Below, one piece after another: positions 51,700 through 61,950 of a DNA stretch of 64,000 bases. The notes beneath the pieces are model-generated. The model searched no databases. It was not told the origin of the DNA and saw only the letters and a program-made list of their open reading frames with translations. Origin of the DNA: Nonlabens sp. YIK11. Lineage in GTDB: Bacteria; Bacteroidota; Bacteroidia; Flavobacteriales; Flavobacteriaceae. Position 1 is the stretch's first letter. Every line of letters starts with the position of its first letter. The stretch lies in assembly GCF_001413925.1 (NCBI RefSeq), contig NZ_LBMJ01000001.1, positions 744,001-808,000 of the forward strand. Direction: 5' to 3'. The translations under genes and the position numbers were made by a program.

Positions 51700-53364
51700 T
51701 TATTGGGCTACACTATTACTAGGCTGTACAGATTTGTATTGACCTATATCTACGGTAGGTATAGTCGAACCATAGGTAGCATTTATCGCATTGATAACCG
51801 TATTTGCAGTAAACGCATAACCTCTAGGCGTTGGGTGAACTGCATCTAAAGAGAAGGCGCCACCAGAAGCATAAGTGCTCGTCAGCGTACCACCGTTAAA
51901 GGCTATACCACCTTGTGCCACACTTTGTAACGCAGCTCTTGCATCTACTAAAGCTAGACCGTTTGCTTGAGCTAAAGCAGCAATGGTTGCATTGTAAGAT
52001 GCTTGTGCGGCCGCAACGCTAGCCTGCTCATCTTCGTCAAGATTGAAGTTGTCTGCTAGCGGGAACGTAACACCATTAGCAGTCAGTGCTCCAGCAAGTT
52101 CAGCTGGTAATCCAGCACCAGTCAATGTTGAGAATATTGCTTGATTGTTTCCGCCTAATAATGAGGCTGCTGGAAAGGTGATTAGGTCATTTGCGGTTGC
52201 CTGGCGAATCTGTCCAAATTGAGGAGCAAGGATTTGTGCAAGGCCTTGTGCTTGAGCCTGGGTAAGCGGCAGTGGTGGTTGAACTGCAGCTGCTACACCT
52301 TGAATAAGAGGCACGAGAGCATCAACAAAAGCAGGATTATTTGATAAATCCGTCAAATCATTATCTCTAACGACGAGACCGCTGGCAGCTGTGGTGGAAA
52401 ATTGAATCCGACGATTAGGTTGTCCAAAAGCCGTAAAAATAGAGTTCAAACCACCATATAATTGATTCAATAGAGGAATCTGTGGTCCAAAATCAGGATC
52501 CAACGGGCTCAAAGCTTGTGATGGCACCGTGGTAAAAAACGGTATGGAAGTTACATCAGGTATGTTGATCAATGCTCCTTTTGCGCCATTGGCCGTCAAT
52601 GCTTGAACGTAACCAGAATAAACGCTTGCAAATACATTATCATCAGTAATGTCATTTGGGCCGTATGTAGTTGGATCAATGTTGTTTGCTGCATTTTGAT
52701 CTACACCAGAACCTCCAGAGGTCGCATAGCTCAAGATGTCGTTGTTACCTATCCACAAGGTGAAAAAGGTTCCTCCAGCCGCTGCTGCATCACCGATGAC
52801 AGTTGCGTTAGGAGTTGATGCAAAACGAATGTAAAACGGATTTGCATTAGGTAGTGCTTGTGGATTACCATAACCAGAGGCTCCCAAGTGAAAGCTTTTT
52901 GCTCCTGGAACACCAAAGTTATTCAATGGTCCGTCAAAAACGTTTGAAATATCAGTCGTGGGAGTTCCAGCGATATTTGATGGTCCTACAGGTCCCATTG
53001 CGTTTGCAGTCAAGACTAACCTAGTATTAAACCCAGGTAATTGAGCTCCATTAAATAACAGACCGCCTATATTGTCATTCACTAATGGCTGATTGAACTC
53101 GCCACCACCAACTAGCTCAAACTGTTGAGCCATAATATTTGGAAAGGAGTTTTGTTGACCTTCTAAGTAAAGCGCATTGTCTGCAAATCCAGAAGTCAAC
53201 GAGTTACCGACACTTACAAACTTGGTAAAATCAGCTTCTCCAGCGGTGTAAACGCCACCATCTTCTATAGACTCGTCAAATTCGTTTTCACAGCTTACCA
53301 AAACAGCAGCTGCTGCAAATAAAGCTATATATTTTATACTGTTTTTCATGTTTATCTTTTTCAT
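51700..53364 (-). CDS. SGNH/GDSL-type hydrolase lipoprotein
   Basis: A 554-aa protein with a lipoprotein signal (AAAAVLVSCENE). The catalytic Ser is in FVSVGNSLTSGF (block I), the Asn of block III is in LWIGNNDILSY, and the Asp/His pair is near the end in LDAVHPTPRGYAF. Between these is a long Ala/Gln/Asn-rich insertion. It is an esterase or lipase of the cell envelope. The ATG overlaps the last base of the porin stop upstream, so both belong to one operon. Confidence 0.88.
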   Translation of the reverse strand: MKKINMKNSIKYIALFAAAAVLVSCENEFDESIEDGGVYTAGEADFTKFVSVGNSLTSGFADNALYLEGQQNSFPNIMAQQFELVGGGEFNQPLVNDNIGGLLFNGAQLPGFNTRLVLTANAMGPVGPSNIAGTPTTDISNVFDGPLNNFGVPGAKSFHLGASGYGNPQALPNANPFYIRFASTPNATVIGDAAAAGGTFFTLWIGNNDILSYATSGGSGVDQNAANNIDPTTYGPNDITDDNVFASVYSGYVQALTANGAKGALINIPDVTSIPFFTTVPSQALSPLDPDFGPQIPLLNQLYGGLNSIFTAFGQPNRRIQFSTTAASGLVVRDNDLTDLSNNPAFVDALVPLIQGVAAAVQPPLPLTQAQAQGLAQILAPQFGQIRQATANDLITFPAASLLGGNNQAIFSTLTGAGLPAELAGALTANGVTFPLADNFNLDEDEQASVAAAQASYNATIAALAQANGLALVDARAALQSVAQGGIAFNGGTLTSTYASGGAFSLDAVHPTPRGYAFTANTVINAINATYGSTIPTVDIGQYKSVQPSNSVAQ

Positions 53365-54611
53365 TACATACTATATGTTATACCTATCCCTGGAATAAGT
53401 GCTCTGGACTTATATGTACCTCTAAACGGTGCTGGTTGTCCACCTGGATCTGCATAGAAATCATAAGATTCAGTTACTTCTTTAAATCTTAAGTACAAGA
53501 AGGAAGCATCAATAGAGAAACTAGGAGAGAAGGAATACGATAATCCAGCAGTGTATCCTACAGAGTCGTTACGTGGTGTCTCTGGAGCAAAATAACCAGA
53601 TCTAACAGGTGATTCATCAAAATACCAACCACCTCTCAAGGTCAATGCGTCTGTTGCTAGGTATTGTACACCTAATCTGTACGATGAGGCATCCTTGTAA
53701 TTTCTAGGATTGATGGATGAAGTACCATTTTCAAACTCAATATCAAGGTTTTCATATTCACTCCAGAAGGCTCTGTTGTAATCAAACGCAAACAACCATT
53801 TGTCGCAGGAGTAAGCAACACCTAAAGTTGCCTCAGCTGGCAAAGGTAGTGTAGCCGTGAACCCTTGTGTCCCATTTGCTGGAACTAGTGGGCTATTTGG
53901 GAAGTTCGTGAATGTAGCTTCTCCATCTTCACTTTCAATGTCGATTAGGGAACGATAGTTAAATCCAATGGATAGATTATCCGTTGGCGTGAACATAATA
54001 CCAGCATTCCAGCCTACACCTACAACACCACTGTCACTAATAGCAACATTTGATCTGTTTCCTTGCTCGTCTGTTAATGATCTAGAGGCATTTCTATTAA
54101 AGTCAACAGCACCTATCGCAATCATGGCGCCAACACCTAAACTTACATTTTCAAAAATTTGGTAAGAAAGAGTAGGCTGTATGAAAATCGCTTGTAACTC
54201 GATCTCATTTACCAAGTGTGAACCTTCCCAATCAGTAGGCCAGGTTACATTACTACCGTAAGGTGTATAAATTCCCAATCCAACTGCAAACTTATCGCTC
54301 AATGCATAGCTTGCGTAAGCATAAAACGGAGTTCCTACAGGACTCTCTGTTTCTGCAAAAGCTCCTGTGTCAGAGTTCTGGTACTTCACATCTGAAAATA
54401 CTCCAAAACCACCTACACTCACATTAAGTTTATTTTCTAGATGTACAAGACCTGCTGGGTTAAAGAATAGTACATCTGCACTATTGACAACAGCCACACC
54501 GGTGTGTCCCATAGCAAGTTGCTTGTTACTTTGCGTGCTTACACGATAACCACCAGCATAAGAAAGGGCAGATACCAAACAAAGCACAGCAAAAACTTTT
54601 AATTTATTCAT
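53364..54611 (-). CDS. OmpP1/FadL/TodX-type outer-membrane transporter
   Basis: A 415-aa barrel with a signal peptide (LCLVSALSYAGG). The FadL plug-type N terminus GGYRVSTQSNKQLAMGHTGVA and the later GVLWNAG-like GVGWNAGIMF, NYRSLIDIES and terminal ITYSM are typical. It imports hydrophobic compounds such as fatty acids. It is coupled with the SGNH lipoprotein, which could release or modify such lipids. It has a good promoter at 54650-54679. Confidence 0.9.
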   Translation of the reverse strand: MNKLKVFAVLCLVSALSYAGGYRVSTQSNKQLAMGHTGVAVVNSADVLFFNPAGLVHLENKLNVSVGGFGVFSDVKYQNSDTGAFAETESPVGTPFYAYASYALSDKFAVGLGIYTPYGSNVTWPTDWEGSHLVNEIELQAIFIQPTLSYQIFENVSLGVGAMIAIGAVDFNRNASRSLTDEQGNRSNVAISDSGVVGVGWNAGIMFTPTDNLSIGFNYRSLIDIESEDGEATFTNFPNSPLVPANGTQGFTATLPLPAEATLGVAYSCDKWLFAFDYNRAFWSEYENLDIEFENGTSSINPRNYKDASSYRLGVQYLATDALTLRGGWYFDESPVRSGYFAPETPRNDSVGYTAGLSYSFSPSFSIDASFLYLRFKEVTESYDFYADPGGQPAPFRGTYKSRALIPGIGITYSM

Positions 54612-54649
54612 ATTCAGTTGTTTAAAAAGGGATAAGGATTATTATTGAC

Positions 54650-54679
54650 CAAATTTAATATTAAATTAATATTACGCAA
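54650..54679 (-). promoter_or_regulatory. Promoter of the FadL-like/SGNH operon
   Basis: On the minus strand TTG (54677-54679), 19 bp, TAAATTTG (54650-54657), 38 bp before the porin ATG. Confidence 0.7.
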
Positions 54680-54713
54680 GCGTTTTCGTAATCATTATGC
54701 AAGCATAACAAAT

Positions 54714-55478
54714 TTATTTTACGAAATTCTCAACGAGTCTGTTAAATTCATCAGGTTGCTCGGCATGCAGCCAGTGTCCTGCATTAGAGATGGTATGGAG
54801 TTCCGCTTTCGCGAAAGCGTGATCTATAACAGCCTTATCGCTATCCAGAATATAACCGGACTTACCACCACGTATGAACATGGTTGGAATTTGAACGGGC
54901 ATTTCAATAGGCTCATGGCTGCCTACCATACTTTGGGCTTGAGACAATGCCGGTAAGTTGAAACGCCAGCCATAACTGGTCTTGTCTTTTCTAAAAAGGC
55001 TCTTGAGTAGAAACTGTCTGGTGCCTTTGTCGCTAATGGTGCGGCCTACTGCTGCGTCTGCATCTTTACGAGAATTGATCGTAGTAAAATCGACAGATTC
55101 GAGCGCATGGATGATGTCGCTGTGGTGTGGATCATATGGTTTAGGCGCAATGTCTGCAATGATCAGTTTATCGATCAATTCTGGATATAATACGGCAGCG
55201 CGCATGGCGACCTTACCGCCCATACTGTGACCTAAAAGAATGATGTTTTCAAGGTTGTGATGGTCGCAATACTCTTTAAGATCTGCTGCCATCACATCAT
55301 AGTTGTGTTCATCGCTATGAAAGCTGCGGCCATGGTTGCGCTGGTCCAGTAGGTGAACCTCAAATCCAGATTCGCTCCATTGTGTACCTAGCGTTTTCCA
55401 ATTGTCTGCCATCCCTAAAAACCCATGAAGGATGACAAATGGCTTGCCTTGTCCTAATATAATGCTGTGTAATATCAT
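54714..55478 (-). CDS. Alpha/beta-fold hydrolase (YbfF-like)
   Basis: A 254-aa enzyme with the oxyanion motif [17 protein letters not shown], the nucleophile Ser in [11 protein letters not shown], an Asp after LLKS/FIRGGKS and the His in [12 protein letters not shown]. It probably is an acyl-CoA or ester hydrolase. The 3' part contains the palindrome at 54804, read as HAFAKAEL next to the catalytic His region. The start overlaps the stop of pdxJ (ATGA). Confidence 0.9.
   Translation of the reverse strand: MILHSIILGQGKPFVILHGFLGMADNWKTLGTQWSESGFEVHLLDQRNHGRSFHSDEHNYDVMAADLKEYCDHHNLENIILLGHSMGGKVAMRAAVLYPELIDKLIIADIAPKPYDPHHSDIIHALESVDFTTINSRKDADAAVGRTISDKGTRQFLLKSLFRKDKTSYGWRFNLPALSQAQSMVGSHEPIEMPVQIPTMFIRGGKSGYILDSDKAVIDHAFAKAELHTISNAGHWLHAEQPDEFNRLVENFVK
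54804..54819. repeat. 16-bp palindrome (coding, AFAKA, in the alpha/beta hydrolase)
   Basis: Exact copy; read as DHAFAKAEL, a surface helix before the last strand. Confidence 0.95.
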
Positions 55479-56188
55479 GCCAGTCTGTGTTTGTACATGT
55501 TGACCACATTCTCAAGACCCAGGTACAAGCTTTCAGAAATCAATGCGTGGCCTATGCTTACTTCTTTCAAATCAACAATCTGCTCACTGAAGTATTTTAA
55601 GTTCTCCAGCGATAAGTCATGGCCCGCATTGATGCCCAATCCTACTTGAGTGGCCACCTGTGCAGCCTTTATATAAGGAGCGATAGCTTTTTCTTTGTCG
55701 GTACTGTATTGACGCGCATAGTCCTCAGTATACAACTCAATACGATCAACACCAGTCTGTGCTGCAGCTTCCACCATTTTTTCCACGGGATCTACAAAAA
55801 TACTGGTGCGTATGCCATTGCTTTTGAAGTGTGCGACCATGTCTTTGAGAAAATCAGCGTGCTTGATGGTGTCCCAACCTGCATTTGAGGTAATGGCGTC
55901 TGGAGCATCTGGTACTAATGTTACCTGTGCTGGGCGCACTTCATCGACCAGTTTTACAAAACTGTCAATGGGATTCCCTTCAATATTCAGCTCTGTAGTG
56001 ACTATTTTTTTAAGATCTCGCGCATCCTGGTACTTGATGTGACGCTCGTCTGGTCGTGGATGGATTGTGATGCCTTGCGCACCAAACCTCTCAAGATCCA
56101 TCGCTACTTGAAGTAGGTCTGGAACATTGCCACCTCTTGAGTTACGTAAGGTTGCGATCTTATTAATATTTACGCTTAAAATAGCCAT
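55475..56188 (-). CDS. pdxJ: Pyridoxine 5'-phosphate synthase
   Basis: A 237-aa TIM barrel with the family start [29 protein letters not shown], and the later [15 protein letters not shown]. It makes pyridoxine phosphate from deoxyxylulose phosphate and aminoacetone phosphate (DXP-dependent vitamin B6 route). It forms an operon with the alpha/beta hydrolase. Confidence 0.95.
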   Translation of the reverse strand: MAILSVNINKIATLRNSRGGNVPDLLQVAMDLERFGAQGITIHPRPDERHIKYQDARDLKKIVTTELNIEGNPIDSFVKLVDEVRPAQVTLVPDAPDAITSNAGWDTIKHADFLKDMVAHFKSNGIRTSIFVDPVEKMVEAAAQTGVDRIELYTEDYARQYSTDKEKAIAPYIKAAQVATQVGLGINAGHDLSLENLKYFSEQIVDLKEVSIGHALISESLYLGLENVVNMYKHRLA

Positions 56189-56206
56189 AACAATAGTTTA
56201 GAACAT

Positions 56207-56214
56207 CAAAAATA
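56207..56214 (-). promoter_or_regulatory. -7 box of pdxJ
   Basis: On the minus strand TATTTTTG, 18 bp before the pdxJ ATG. No clear -33 element. Confidence 0.5.
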
Positions 56215-56272
56215 CAAACTAAGGCTGCACCCTATAACTGGAGAAATGTTTAATTTGCAGGAAAAGCCAGTT

Positions 56273-56929
56273 ATGAACATTCAGGAGTATATCATAAGCG
56301 ATGTAGCACCCTTGAAAATGGATGACGATGTGCGCCAGGCGCAGAAGCTCTTCCAGCAGCTCACGTTTTCGCATTTACCTGTCATGGATAATGAAGTTTA
56401 CCAGGGTTGCGTATCAGAAACTGATGTATACTGTTTTGAAGACGGCCAGTCGTTACGGGACGTCAAATATTCACTGGATACCTTTATGGTAAAACCAGAT
56501 ACGCACTGGCTGGACGTGCTTGAGGCATTTGCGCAGCACAATTCCAATGTGATGCCGGTGCTCGATGACAAAAATGAATATTTGGGTTATTATGAGTTGA
56601 AGGATATCATGCAGCATTTTAGCGATTCTCCTTTCTTATATGAATCTGGTGCCGTGATAGTGCTGGAGAAAGGTGCGACAGACTATAGTTTTAGCGAAAT
56701 CGCCCAGATCGTAGAATCCAATGACTGTAAGGTCTATGGCTGTTTTGTAAGCAACTATAAAGATCATGTCACAGAAATCACCCTTAAAGTGAGCCCCAAT
56801 AACATCAACGCACTCCTGCAAACCTTTAGACGTTACAGTTATGTAGTGGTAAGTGCAGCAGAAGATGACTCCTATCTGGATGCTCTCAAAGAACGGTCAG
56901 ATTACCTGGATAAATACCTCAATATTTGA
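56273..56929 (+). CDS. CBS-domain protein
   Basis: A 218-aa protein from the ATG at 56273; the ATG at 56246 lies in a promoter-like box (TTAATTTG) and would add nine residues. Two CBS motifs (residues about 1-60 and 62-115: FSHLPVMDNEVYQG and SNVMPVLDDKNEYLG) are followed by an ACT-like half (CKVYGCFVSNYKDHVTEITLKV). It probably senses an adenine nucleotide or acts as a regulator. Its TGA overlaps the ATG of nadK (ATGA). Confidence 0.88.
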   Translation: MNIQEYIISDVAPLKMDDDVRQAQKLFQQLTFSHLPVMDNEVYQGCVSETDVYCFEDGQSLRDVKYSLDTFMVKPDTHWLDVLEAFAQHNSNVMPVLDDKNEYLGYYELKDIMQHFSDSPFLYESGAVIVLEKGATDYSFSEIAQIVESNDCKVYGCFVSNYKDHVTEITLKVSPNNINALLQTFRRYSYVVVSAAEDDSYLDALKERSDYLDKYLNI

Positions 56930-57804
56930 TGAAGAAAATCGCCATTTATGGACAATATCTGCATACTGGTTCACACAAAACGGTAAGCAGTATGGTAGAG
57001 GCCTTGCTCCAGCGATCCTGCGATGTAAAAATAGAATCAAAATTTGCGGGTATTCTCAACGACTTGGAATTTAGTAAACCCATTGACAGTTTTGAACAGC
57101 TGGATGAAAGCTATGACTTGCTCATAAGTATAGGTGGTGATGGGACAATTTTGAGGGCCGTGACCTATATAGGCCGTCTCAACATTCCCATTTTAGGTAT
57201 TAATACGGGTAGGCTGGGTTTTCTCGCCACGGTACAGCAAGACGAGGTGGAAAAAGTCGTCCAGCGAGTGATGGATGGAAATTATAAGCTGTCCAAAAGG
57301 TCTTTGATCACTGCCGCATCAAAACATGAAGAGAACCATTTGCCGCCAGATAATTTTGCACTCAACGAGGTCACGGTAAGCCGCATGAACACGACCTCTA
57401 TGATCGAGATTGAGACCTACTTGAATGACGAGTTGCTCACTTCGTATTGGGCAGATGGATTGATCGTTTCAACGCCAACTGGGTCTACAGGTTATAGTTT
57501 GAGTTGCGGCGGCCCAGTCATTTCTCCAGATACAGATGCTTTTGTCATCACACCTATCGCGCCCCATAATTTAAATGCTAGACCGCTTGTTATTCCTGAC
57601 AACACCATCATCAAAGTCAAGGTCATAGGTCGTGAAGATGAATTTCTCGCATCACTGGACAATCGCATCGCTTCTTATCCAGACGGCACCCAAATCACCC
57701 TACAAAAGGCAGATTTCACCATCGATCTCATAGAGTTGGAGGATCAAAGCTTTATAGAAACGCTACGCCATAAATTGTTATGGGGAGAAGATAAGCGCAA
57801 CTAG
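56926..57804 (+). CDS. nadK: NAD kinase
   Basis: A 292-aa protein with GGDGTILRAV (phosphate loop), NTGRLGFLA, and the NAD site TPTGSTGYSLSCGGP. It makes NADP from NAD. It is coupled with the CBS protein upstream, a common Flavobacteriia arrangement before porG/uppS. Confidence 0.96.
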   Translation: MMKKIAIYGQYLHTGSHKTVSSMVEALLQRSCDVKIESKFAGILNDLEFSKPIDSFEQLDESYDLLISIGGDGTILRAVTYIGRLNIPILGINTGRLGFLATVQQDEVEKVVQRVMDGNYKLSKRSLITAASKHEENHLPPDNFALNEVTVSRMNTTSMIEIETYLNDELLTSYWADGLIVSTPTGSTGYSLSCGGPVISPDTDAFVITPIAPHNLNARPLVIPDNTIIKVKVIGREDEFLASLDNRIASYPDGTQITLQKADFTIDLIELEDQSFIETLRHKLLWGEDKRN

Positions 57805-57882
57805 ACAATAATTTGACGCTTCCATTGTTTTAACATGAGTCACAATGGGCGGCGTTTACCTATGCTGCCTTGTGAGAATTGT

Positions 57883-57890
57883 TATATTTG
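57883..57890 (+). promoter_or_regulatory. -7 box of the porG-like/uppS/bamA cluster
   Basis: TATATTTG, 19 bp before the ATG at 57910. It rules out the upstream ATG at 57835 as the true start. Confidence 0.6.
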
Positions 57891-57909
57891 CACGTTTGAA
57901 AAAAAACCA

Positions 57910-58599
57910 ATGCGGTTAGTACTATTATTGATTGCTTTTTTTGTTTTCGCTTTCGCGAAAGCGCAGACCTACGAGTTAGGTGTATGGGCTGGTGGTTCAA
58001 ACGTGATTGGTGATGTTGGGAGTACAAGATACGTGAATCCATCTGGGGTAGCTATAGGTGGCGTGGCAAAATGGAATCGCAGTAATCGCCATAGTTTTAG
58101 AGGGTCCTTGATATACACCAGGCTTAACGGTGATGATAGCAAGAGTGATGATCGTTCCAGAGAATTGAGAGGTTTGGATTACGAGTACAATATGTTGGAA
58201 GCATCGGTAGGTATAGAATACACATTTTGGGAATGGGAACTGTATTCTGGTAAGCGACACATCACGCCCTATATGTATTCTGGAATCACAGCCTTTAGTT
58301 ATGGTCAGGAAGCTTTAAATAGTAATGGGCAATTGCAGCAATACGATCGCGATATAGAAGTTGCGATACCCTTCATATTGGGCGTCAAGTCAAATATAAC
58401 AGAGCACCTCATTTTAGGTGTAGAAATAGGAGCAAGGTTTACCTTTACTGATAATCTGGATGGCAGTAAGCCTAACGGCTCAATGGAAGATCGAACAGAT
58501 CTTCAATTTGGGAATATAAATAATAACGATTGGTATGTGTTTAGCGGGCTAACCTTGAGCTATACTTTTGGCCGTAAACCTTGTTATTGTAACTTTTAG
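57910..58599 (+). CDS. porG: DUF6089/PorG-like outer-membrane protein
   Basis: A 229-aa protein with the signal MRLVLLLIAFFVFAFAKA followed by QTYELGVWAGGSNVIGDVG, a barrel pattern and a Cys-containing C terminus (RKPCYCNF). In Flavobacteriia a protein of this type upstream of uppS is PorG, part of the type IX secretion system; the assignment here rests on context. The start at 57910 is set by the promoter box and signal peptide. The palindrome at 57948 forms the signal peptide end. Confidence 0.8.
   Translation: MRLVLLLIAFFVFAFAKAQTYELGVWAGGSNVIGDVGSTRYVNPSGVAIGGVAKWNRSNRHSFRGSLIYTRLNGDDSKSDDRSRELRGLDYEYNMLEASVGIEYTFWEWELYSGKRHITPYMYSGITAFSYGQEALNSNGQLQQYDRDIEVAIPFILGVKSNITEHLILGVEIGARFTFTDNLDGSKPNGSMEDRTDLQFGNINNNDWYVFSGLTLSYTFGRKPCYCNF
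57948..57963. repeat. 16-bp palindrome in the PorG-like signal peptide (FAFAKA)
   Basis: Exact copy; read as VFAFAKAQ with cleavage expected between A and Q. Confidence 0.95.
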
Positions 58600-58601
58600 G
58601 A

Positions 58602-59336
58602 ATGGAAGAAATTTTACTTGATCAGACTAAATTGCCAGAACACGTCGCCATCATCATGGATGGGAATGGGCGCTGGGCAAAAAATCAGGGTTTGATGCGA
58701 GTGCGTGGCCATGAAAAAGGTACGAAAGCCGTAAGCCAGACCGTAAAGACCTGCGCAAAGTTAGGTATCAAATACCTGACACTCTATGCCTTTAGTACAG
58801 AAAACTGGAAAAGGCCCAAGCTAGAAGTGGATACTTTAATGAGAATTTTGGTTTCCAGTTTACGCAAGGAATTGCCTACTCTTAGAGAGAATGGCATACG
58901 ACTTAAGGCAGTAGGGTCATTGCACCAATTGCCGGATAAAGCCCAGAAGGAACTTGCCGAGGTTGTCGAACTTACTAAAGACAATAACAAGATGAATCTC
59001 GTCCTTGCTTTAAGCTATGGATCTAGGGAAGAATTGACTACGGCCGTTAAACTAATAGCAAAAGATGTGGTCAGAGGTGATCTAGAAGTTGAACAAATAG
59101 AAGAGTCCACCATTGAGAACTATCTATTTACCAAGGACATGCCAGACGTGGATTTATTGATACGTACCAGTGGTGAGCATAGAATCAGTAACTTTTTGCT
59201 ATGGCAGATAGCCTATGCAGAGCTCTATTTTACAAACACGCTGTGGCCAGATTTTCGTAAAAAGGATTTAATGGTGGCCTTAAAAAATTATCAAGATCGC
59301 GAAAGGCGATTCGGTAAAACGAGTGAACAATTATAA
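58602..59336 (+). CDS. uppS: Isoprenyl transferase (undecaprenyl diphosphate synthase)
   Basis: A 244-aa protein with VAIIMDGNGRWAK at the start (catalytic Asp), LTLYAFSTENWKRP and the later DLLIRTSGEHRISNFLLWQIAYAELYF. It makes undecaprenyl diphosphate for cell-wall synthesis. It starts 2 bp after the porG-like stop. Confidence 0.97.
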   Translation: MEEILLDQTKLPEHVAIIMDGNGRWAKNQGLMRVRGHEKGTKAVSQTVKTCAKLGIKYLTLYAFSTENWKRPKLEVDTLMRILVSSLRKELPTLRENGIRLKAVGSLHQLPDKAQKELAEVVELTKDNNKMNLVLALSYGSREELTTAVKLIAKDVVRGDLEVEQIEESTIENYLFTKDMPDVDLLIRTSGEHRISNFLLWQIAYAELYFTNTLWPDFRKKDLMVALKNYQDRERRFGKTSEQL

Positions 59337-59340
59337 CAAC

Positions 59341-61917
59341 ATGACAAAACAGTTAGCACCTAAGCTACTTTTAGTAATACTACTTCTCACAAGTGCCATT
59401 TCCTTTTCACAAAGACCAGGCGATATTCCCATAGGAGAATCTACGGAATATATTTTGGGAGACATCACAGTCACTGGTACTAAAAGCTATAATGAAAACA
59501 CTGTTGTTGCTTTTACAGGTCTGCGCAGTGGTGATAGGGTTTATAGTCCTGGTGAGCGATTGAGTAATGCTATAACAAAGCTTTGGGGTACAAAGCTATT
59601 TAGTTATATCAGGGTGGATGCTGTTGGTATTACAGGTGATCCTAATGATGACAAAATAGATATACTTGATATAGAGTTTGTGATTGAAGAAGTTCCCACT
59701 TTAAATACGATCAAAATTGATGGTCTAAAAAAGAATCAGTCAAAAGACCTTTTAAAAGAACTTAACCTGACGAAAGGGACTAAGGCCAATGAAAACCTGA
59801 TTACCAACACACGCAACTTTATAGAAAAAAAGTATCAAGACAAGGGATTTTTATACGCAGATGCGCTGGTGCGCATCCGTGATGTTGAAGACACATTAGG
59901 GAACAATTACGTCGACATGAAGATCGAGGTAGACAAAAATGAGAAGGTCAAAATCAAGAGCATTGACTTTGAAGGTAACACGCAATTATCTGATAAAAAG
60001 TTAAGAAAGGCCTTGAAAAACACAAAGCAGAAAAACTTCTTTCGTGTTTTAAAAAGATCCAAGTATGTAGAAGAAGACTATCAAGAAGATCTCAAAAACT
60101 TGGTGGAAACCTATAAGGAAAACGGATTTAGAGATGCGCGAGTAGTAAGTGACACGCTTACTAAAATAGATGATAAAACCATCGCGCTGGACATCAAGGT
60201 AGAAGAGGGAAATAAGTACTATTTTGGTGATATCAAATTTATCGGGAACACGGTTTATACTGATGATCAATTGCAGCGGTTGCTCAAAGTTGAAAAAGGT
60301 GACGTATATAATGGAGTGGCCTTTGACAACCAGATTTCTGACCCAACAGATCCAGATGCGAGAACCTTAGAAAATGAATATCAAAACAACGGTTACCTTT
60401 TCTCACGCATCAATGCTGTTGAAACTAAAGTTGAAAATGATACCATTGATTTTGAAATTCGCATTATTGAAGATAACGTGGCTTACTTCAATCACATTAG
60501 CGTTAAAGGAAATACACGTACCAATGACCACGTGATTTACCGTAGCATACAGTCCAATCCTGGCGACAAATACTCAAAAGCAGCTATCATCAACTCCATT
60601 CGGGAATTGGGACAGCTAGGCTTTTTTAATGCAGAAAATATCAATCCACGTATATTGAATCCATCGCAACAAGATGGTACCGTAGATGTGGAGTATGAGC
60701 TTGAAGAAGCTGGTGCCAGCCAGATTGAATTACAAGGTGGTTATGGTGGCGGTGGTTTTGTGGGAACTCTAGGTTTGAGGTTCAACAATTTCTCGCTACG
60801 CAATATTTTCAATAAAGAAGCATATCAACCGGTACCACAAGGTGATGGACAGACACTTGCCTTGAGAGCACAGGCAAGTACCATTTTCCGTACGTACTCC
60901 TTGAATTTTACAGAGCCATGGTTAGGTGGTAGAAAACCTGTTTCCTTCAACGTTTCTTTCTCGCATAGTGAGCAGTATAGAGTAAATGCCCAAAACTTTA
61001 GAGAGGTAGATAGAAACCAGCGTTTCCTGATTACTGGAGCAACGGTTGGACTAGCTAAAAGGCTGGAGTGGCCAGATCCATACTTCCAGTTTTCACAAGC
61101 GCTGTCCTTCCAGCACTATAACTTGAAAAACTACCAGACCAATCTATTTAATTTCCCTAATGGTTTCTCAAACAACTTTGCTTATACCTTAGGTCTTACT
61201 AGAGATAATGTAGGTGTCAACCCCATTTTCCCTACGTATGGTTCGCGTTTTGCCCTTACGGCCAAAATGACCTTGCCTTACTCCTTATGGAATGGTACAG
61301 ATTATGAGAACCTAGAAAATGATCCTAACTTCCAGACGAATGGAATGCCAGATCTTGCCAAAATCGATCAGGAACGCTTCCGTTTCTTGGAATACTACAA
61401 GATCAAGTTTGAAGGAACTTGGTACACGCAGATTTATGACAAGTTAATTATGCAGACTAAGTCAGAATTTGGATTTTTGGGAGCATACAACAACGATCGT
61501 GGTCTAGTTCCATTTGAGAGATTCTTTGTAGGTGGTGATGGATTGGGAGCTTTCTCATTAGACGGTCGCGATATTATTAGAATGCGTGGTTATGACAACA
61601 GTGCGTTGACCACCAGTGCAGATGGTGATACCGTGTATAACAAATTCTCTTTAGAGATGCGTTATCCCATCACGCTAGAGCAGGCGGCATCTATTTATGT
61701 GTTGACGTTTGCAGAGGCTGCTGGATCCTACGATACTTTTAGGAGTTATAATCCGTTTGATGTAGAGCGATCTGCAGGTGCAGGTCTTAGAGTATTTATG
61801 CCAGCCTTTGGTTTGTTGGGTATTGACTTCGGTTATGGATTTGATCCAGCGCCTATTTCAAACAGTACAGATCCTAGTGGCTGGAATGTTCACTTTATAA
61901 TCGGGCAACAATTTTAG
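59341..61917 (+). CDS. bamA: Outer-membrane protein assembly factor BamA
   Basis: An 858-aa protein from the ATG at 59341 (the GTG/ATG upstream at 59323 overlaps uppS). Signal peptide (LLVILLLTSAISFSQ), five POTRA-like repeats (to about residue 430; e.g. ITVTGTKSYNENTV, FIGNTVYTDDQL, VKGNTRTNDHVI), and a C-terminal Omp85 barrel with the VRGY-type motif IRMRGYDNSAL and final FIIGQQF. It folds outer-membrane proteins. Confidence 0.96.
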   Translation: MTKQLAPKLLLVILLLTSAISFSQRPGDIPIGESTEYILGDITVTGTKSYNENTVVAFTGLRSGDRVYSPGERLSNAITKLWGTKLFSYIRVDAVGITGDPNDDKIDILDIEFVIEEVPTLNTIKIDGLKKNQSKDLLKELNLTKGTKANENLITNTRNFIEKKYQDKGFLYADALVRIRDVEDTLGNNYVDMKIEVDKNEKVKIKSIDFEGNTQLSDKKLRKALKNTKQKNFFRVLKRSKYVEEDYQEDLKNLVETYKENGFRDARVVSDTLTKIDDKTIALDIKVEEGNKYYFGDIKFIGNTVYTDDQLQRLLKVEKGDVYNGVAFDNQISDPTDPDARTLENEYQNNGYLFSRINAVETKVENDTIDFEIRIIEDNVAYFNHISVKGNTRTNDHVIYRSIQSNPGDKYSKAAIINSIRELGQLGFFNAENINPRILNPSQQDGTVDVEYELEEAGASQIELQGGYGGGGFVGTLGLRFNNFSLRNIFNKEAYQPVPQGDGQTLALRAQASTIFRTYSLNFTEPWLGGRKPVSFNVSFSHSEQYRVNAQNFREVDRNQRFLITGATVGLAKRLEWPDPYFQFSQALSFQHYNLKNYQTNLFNFPNGFSNNFAYTLGLTRDNVGVNPIFPTYGSRFALTAKMTLPYSLWNGTDYENLENDPNFQTNGMPDLAKIDQERFRFLEYYKIKFEGTWYTQIYDKLIMQTKSEFGFLGAYNNDRGLVPFERFFVGGDGLGAFSLDGRDIIRMRGYDNSALTTSADGDTVYNKFSLEMRYPITLEQAASIYVLTFAEAAGSYDTFRSYNPFDVERSAGAGLRVFMPAFGLLGIDFGYGFDPAPISNSTDPSGWNVHFIIGQQF

Positions 61918-61950
61918 AATGGCACGGTTATTTCTTTAAATGATATAATC

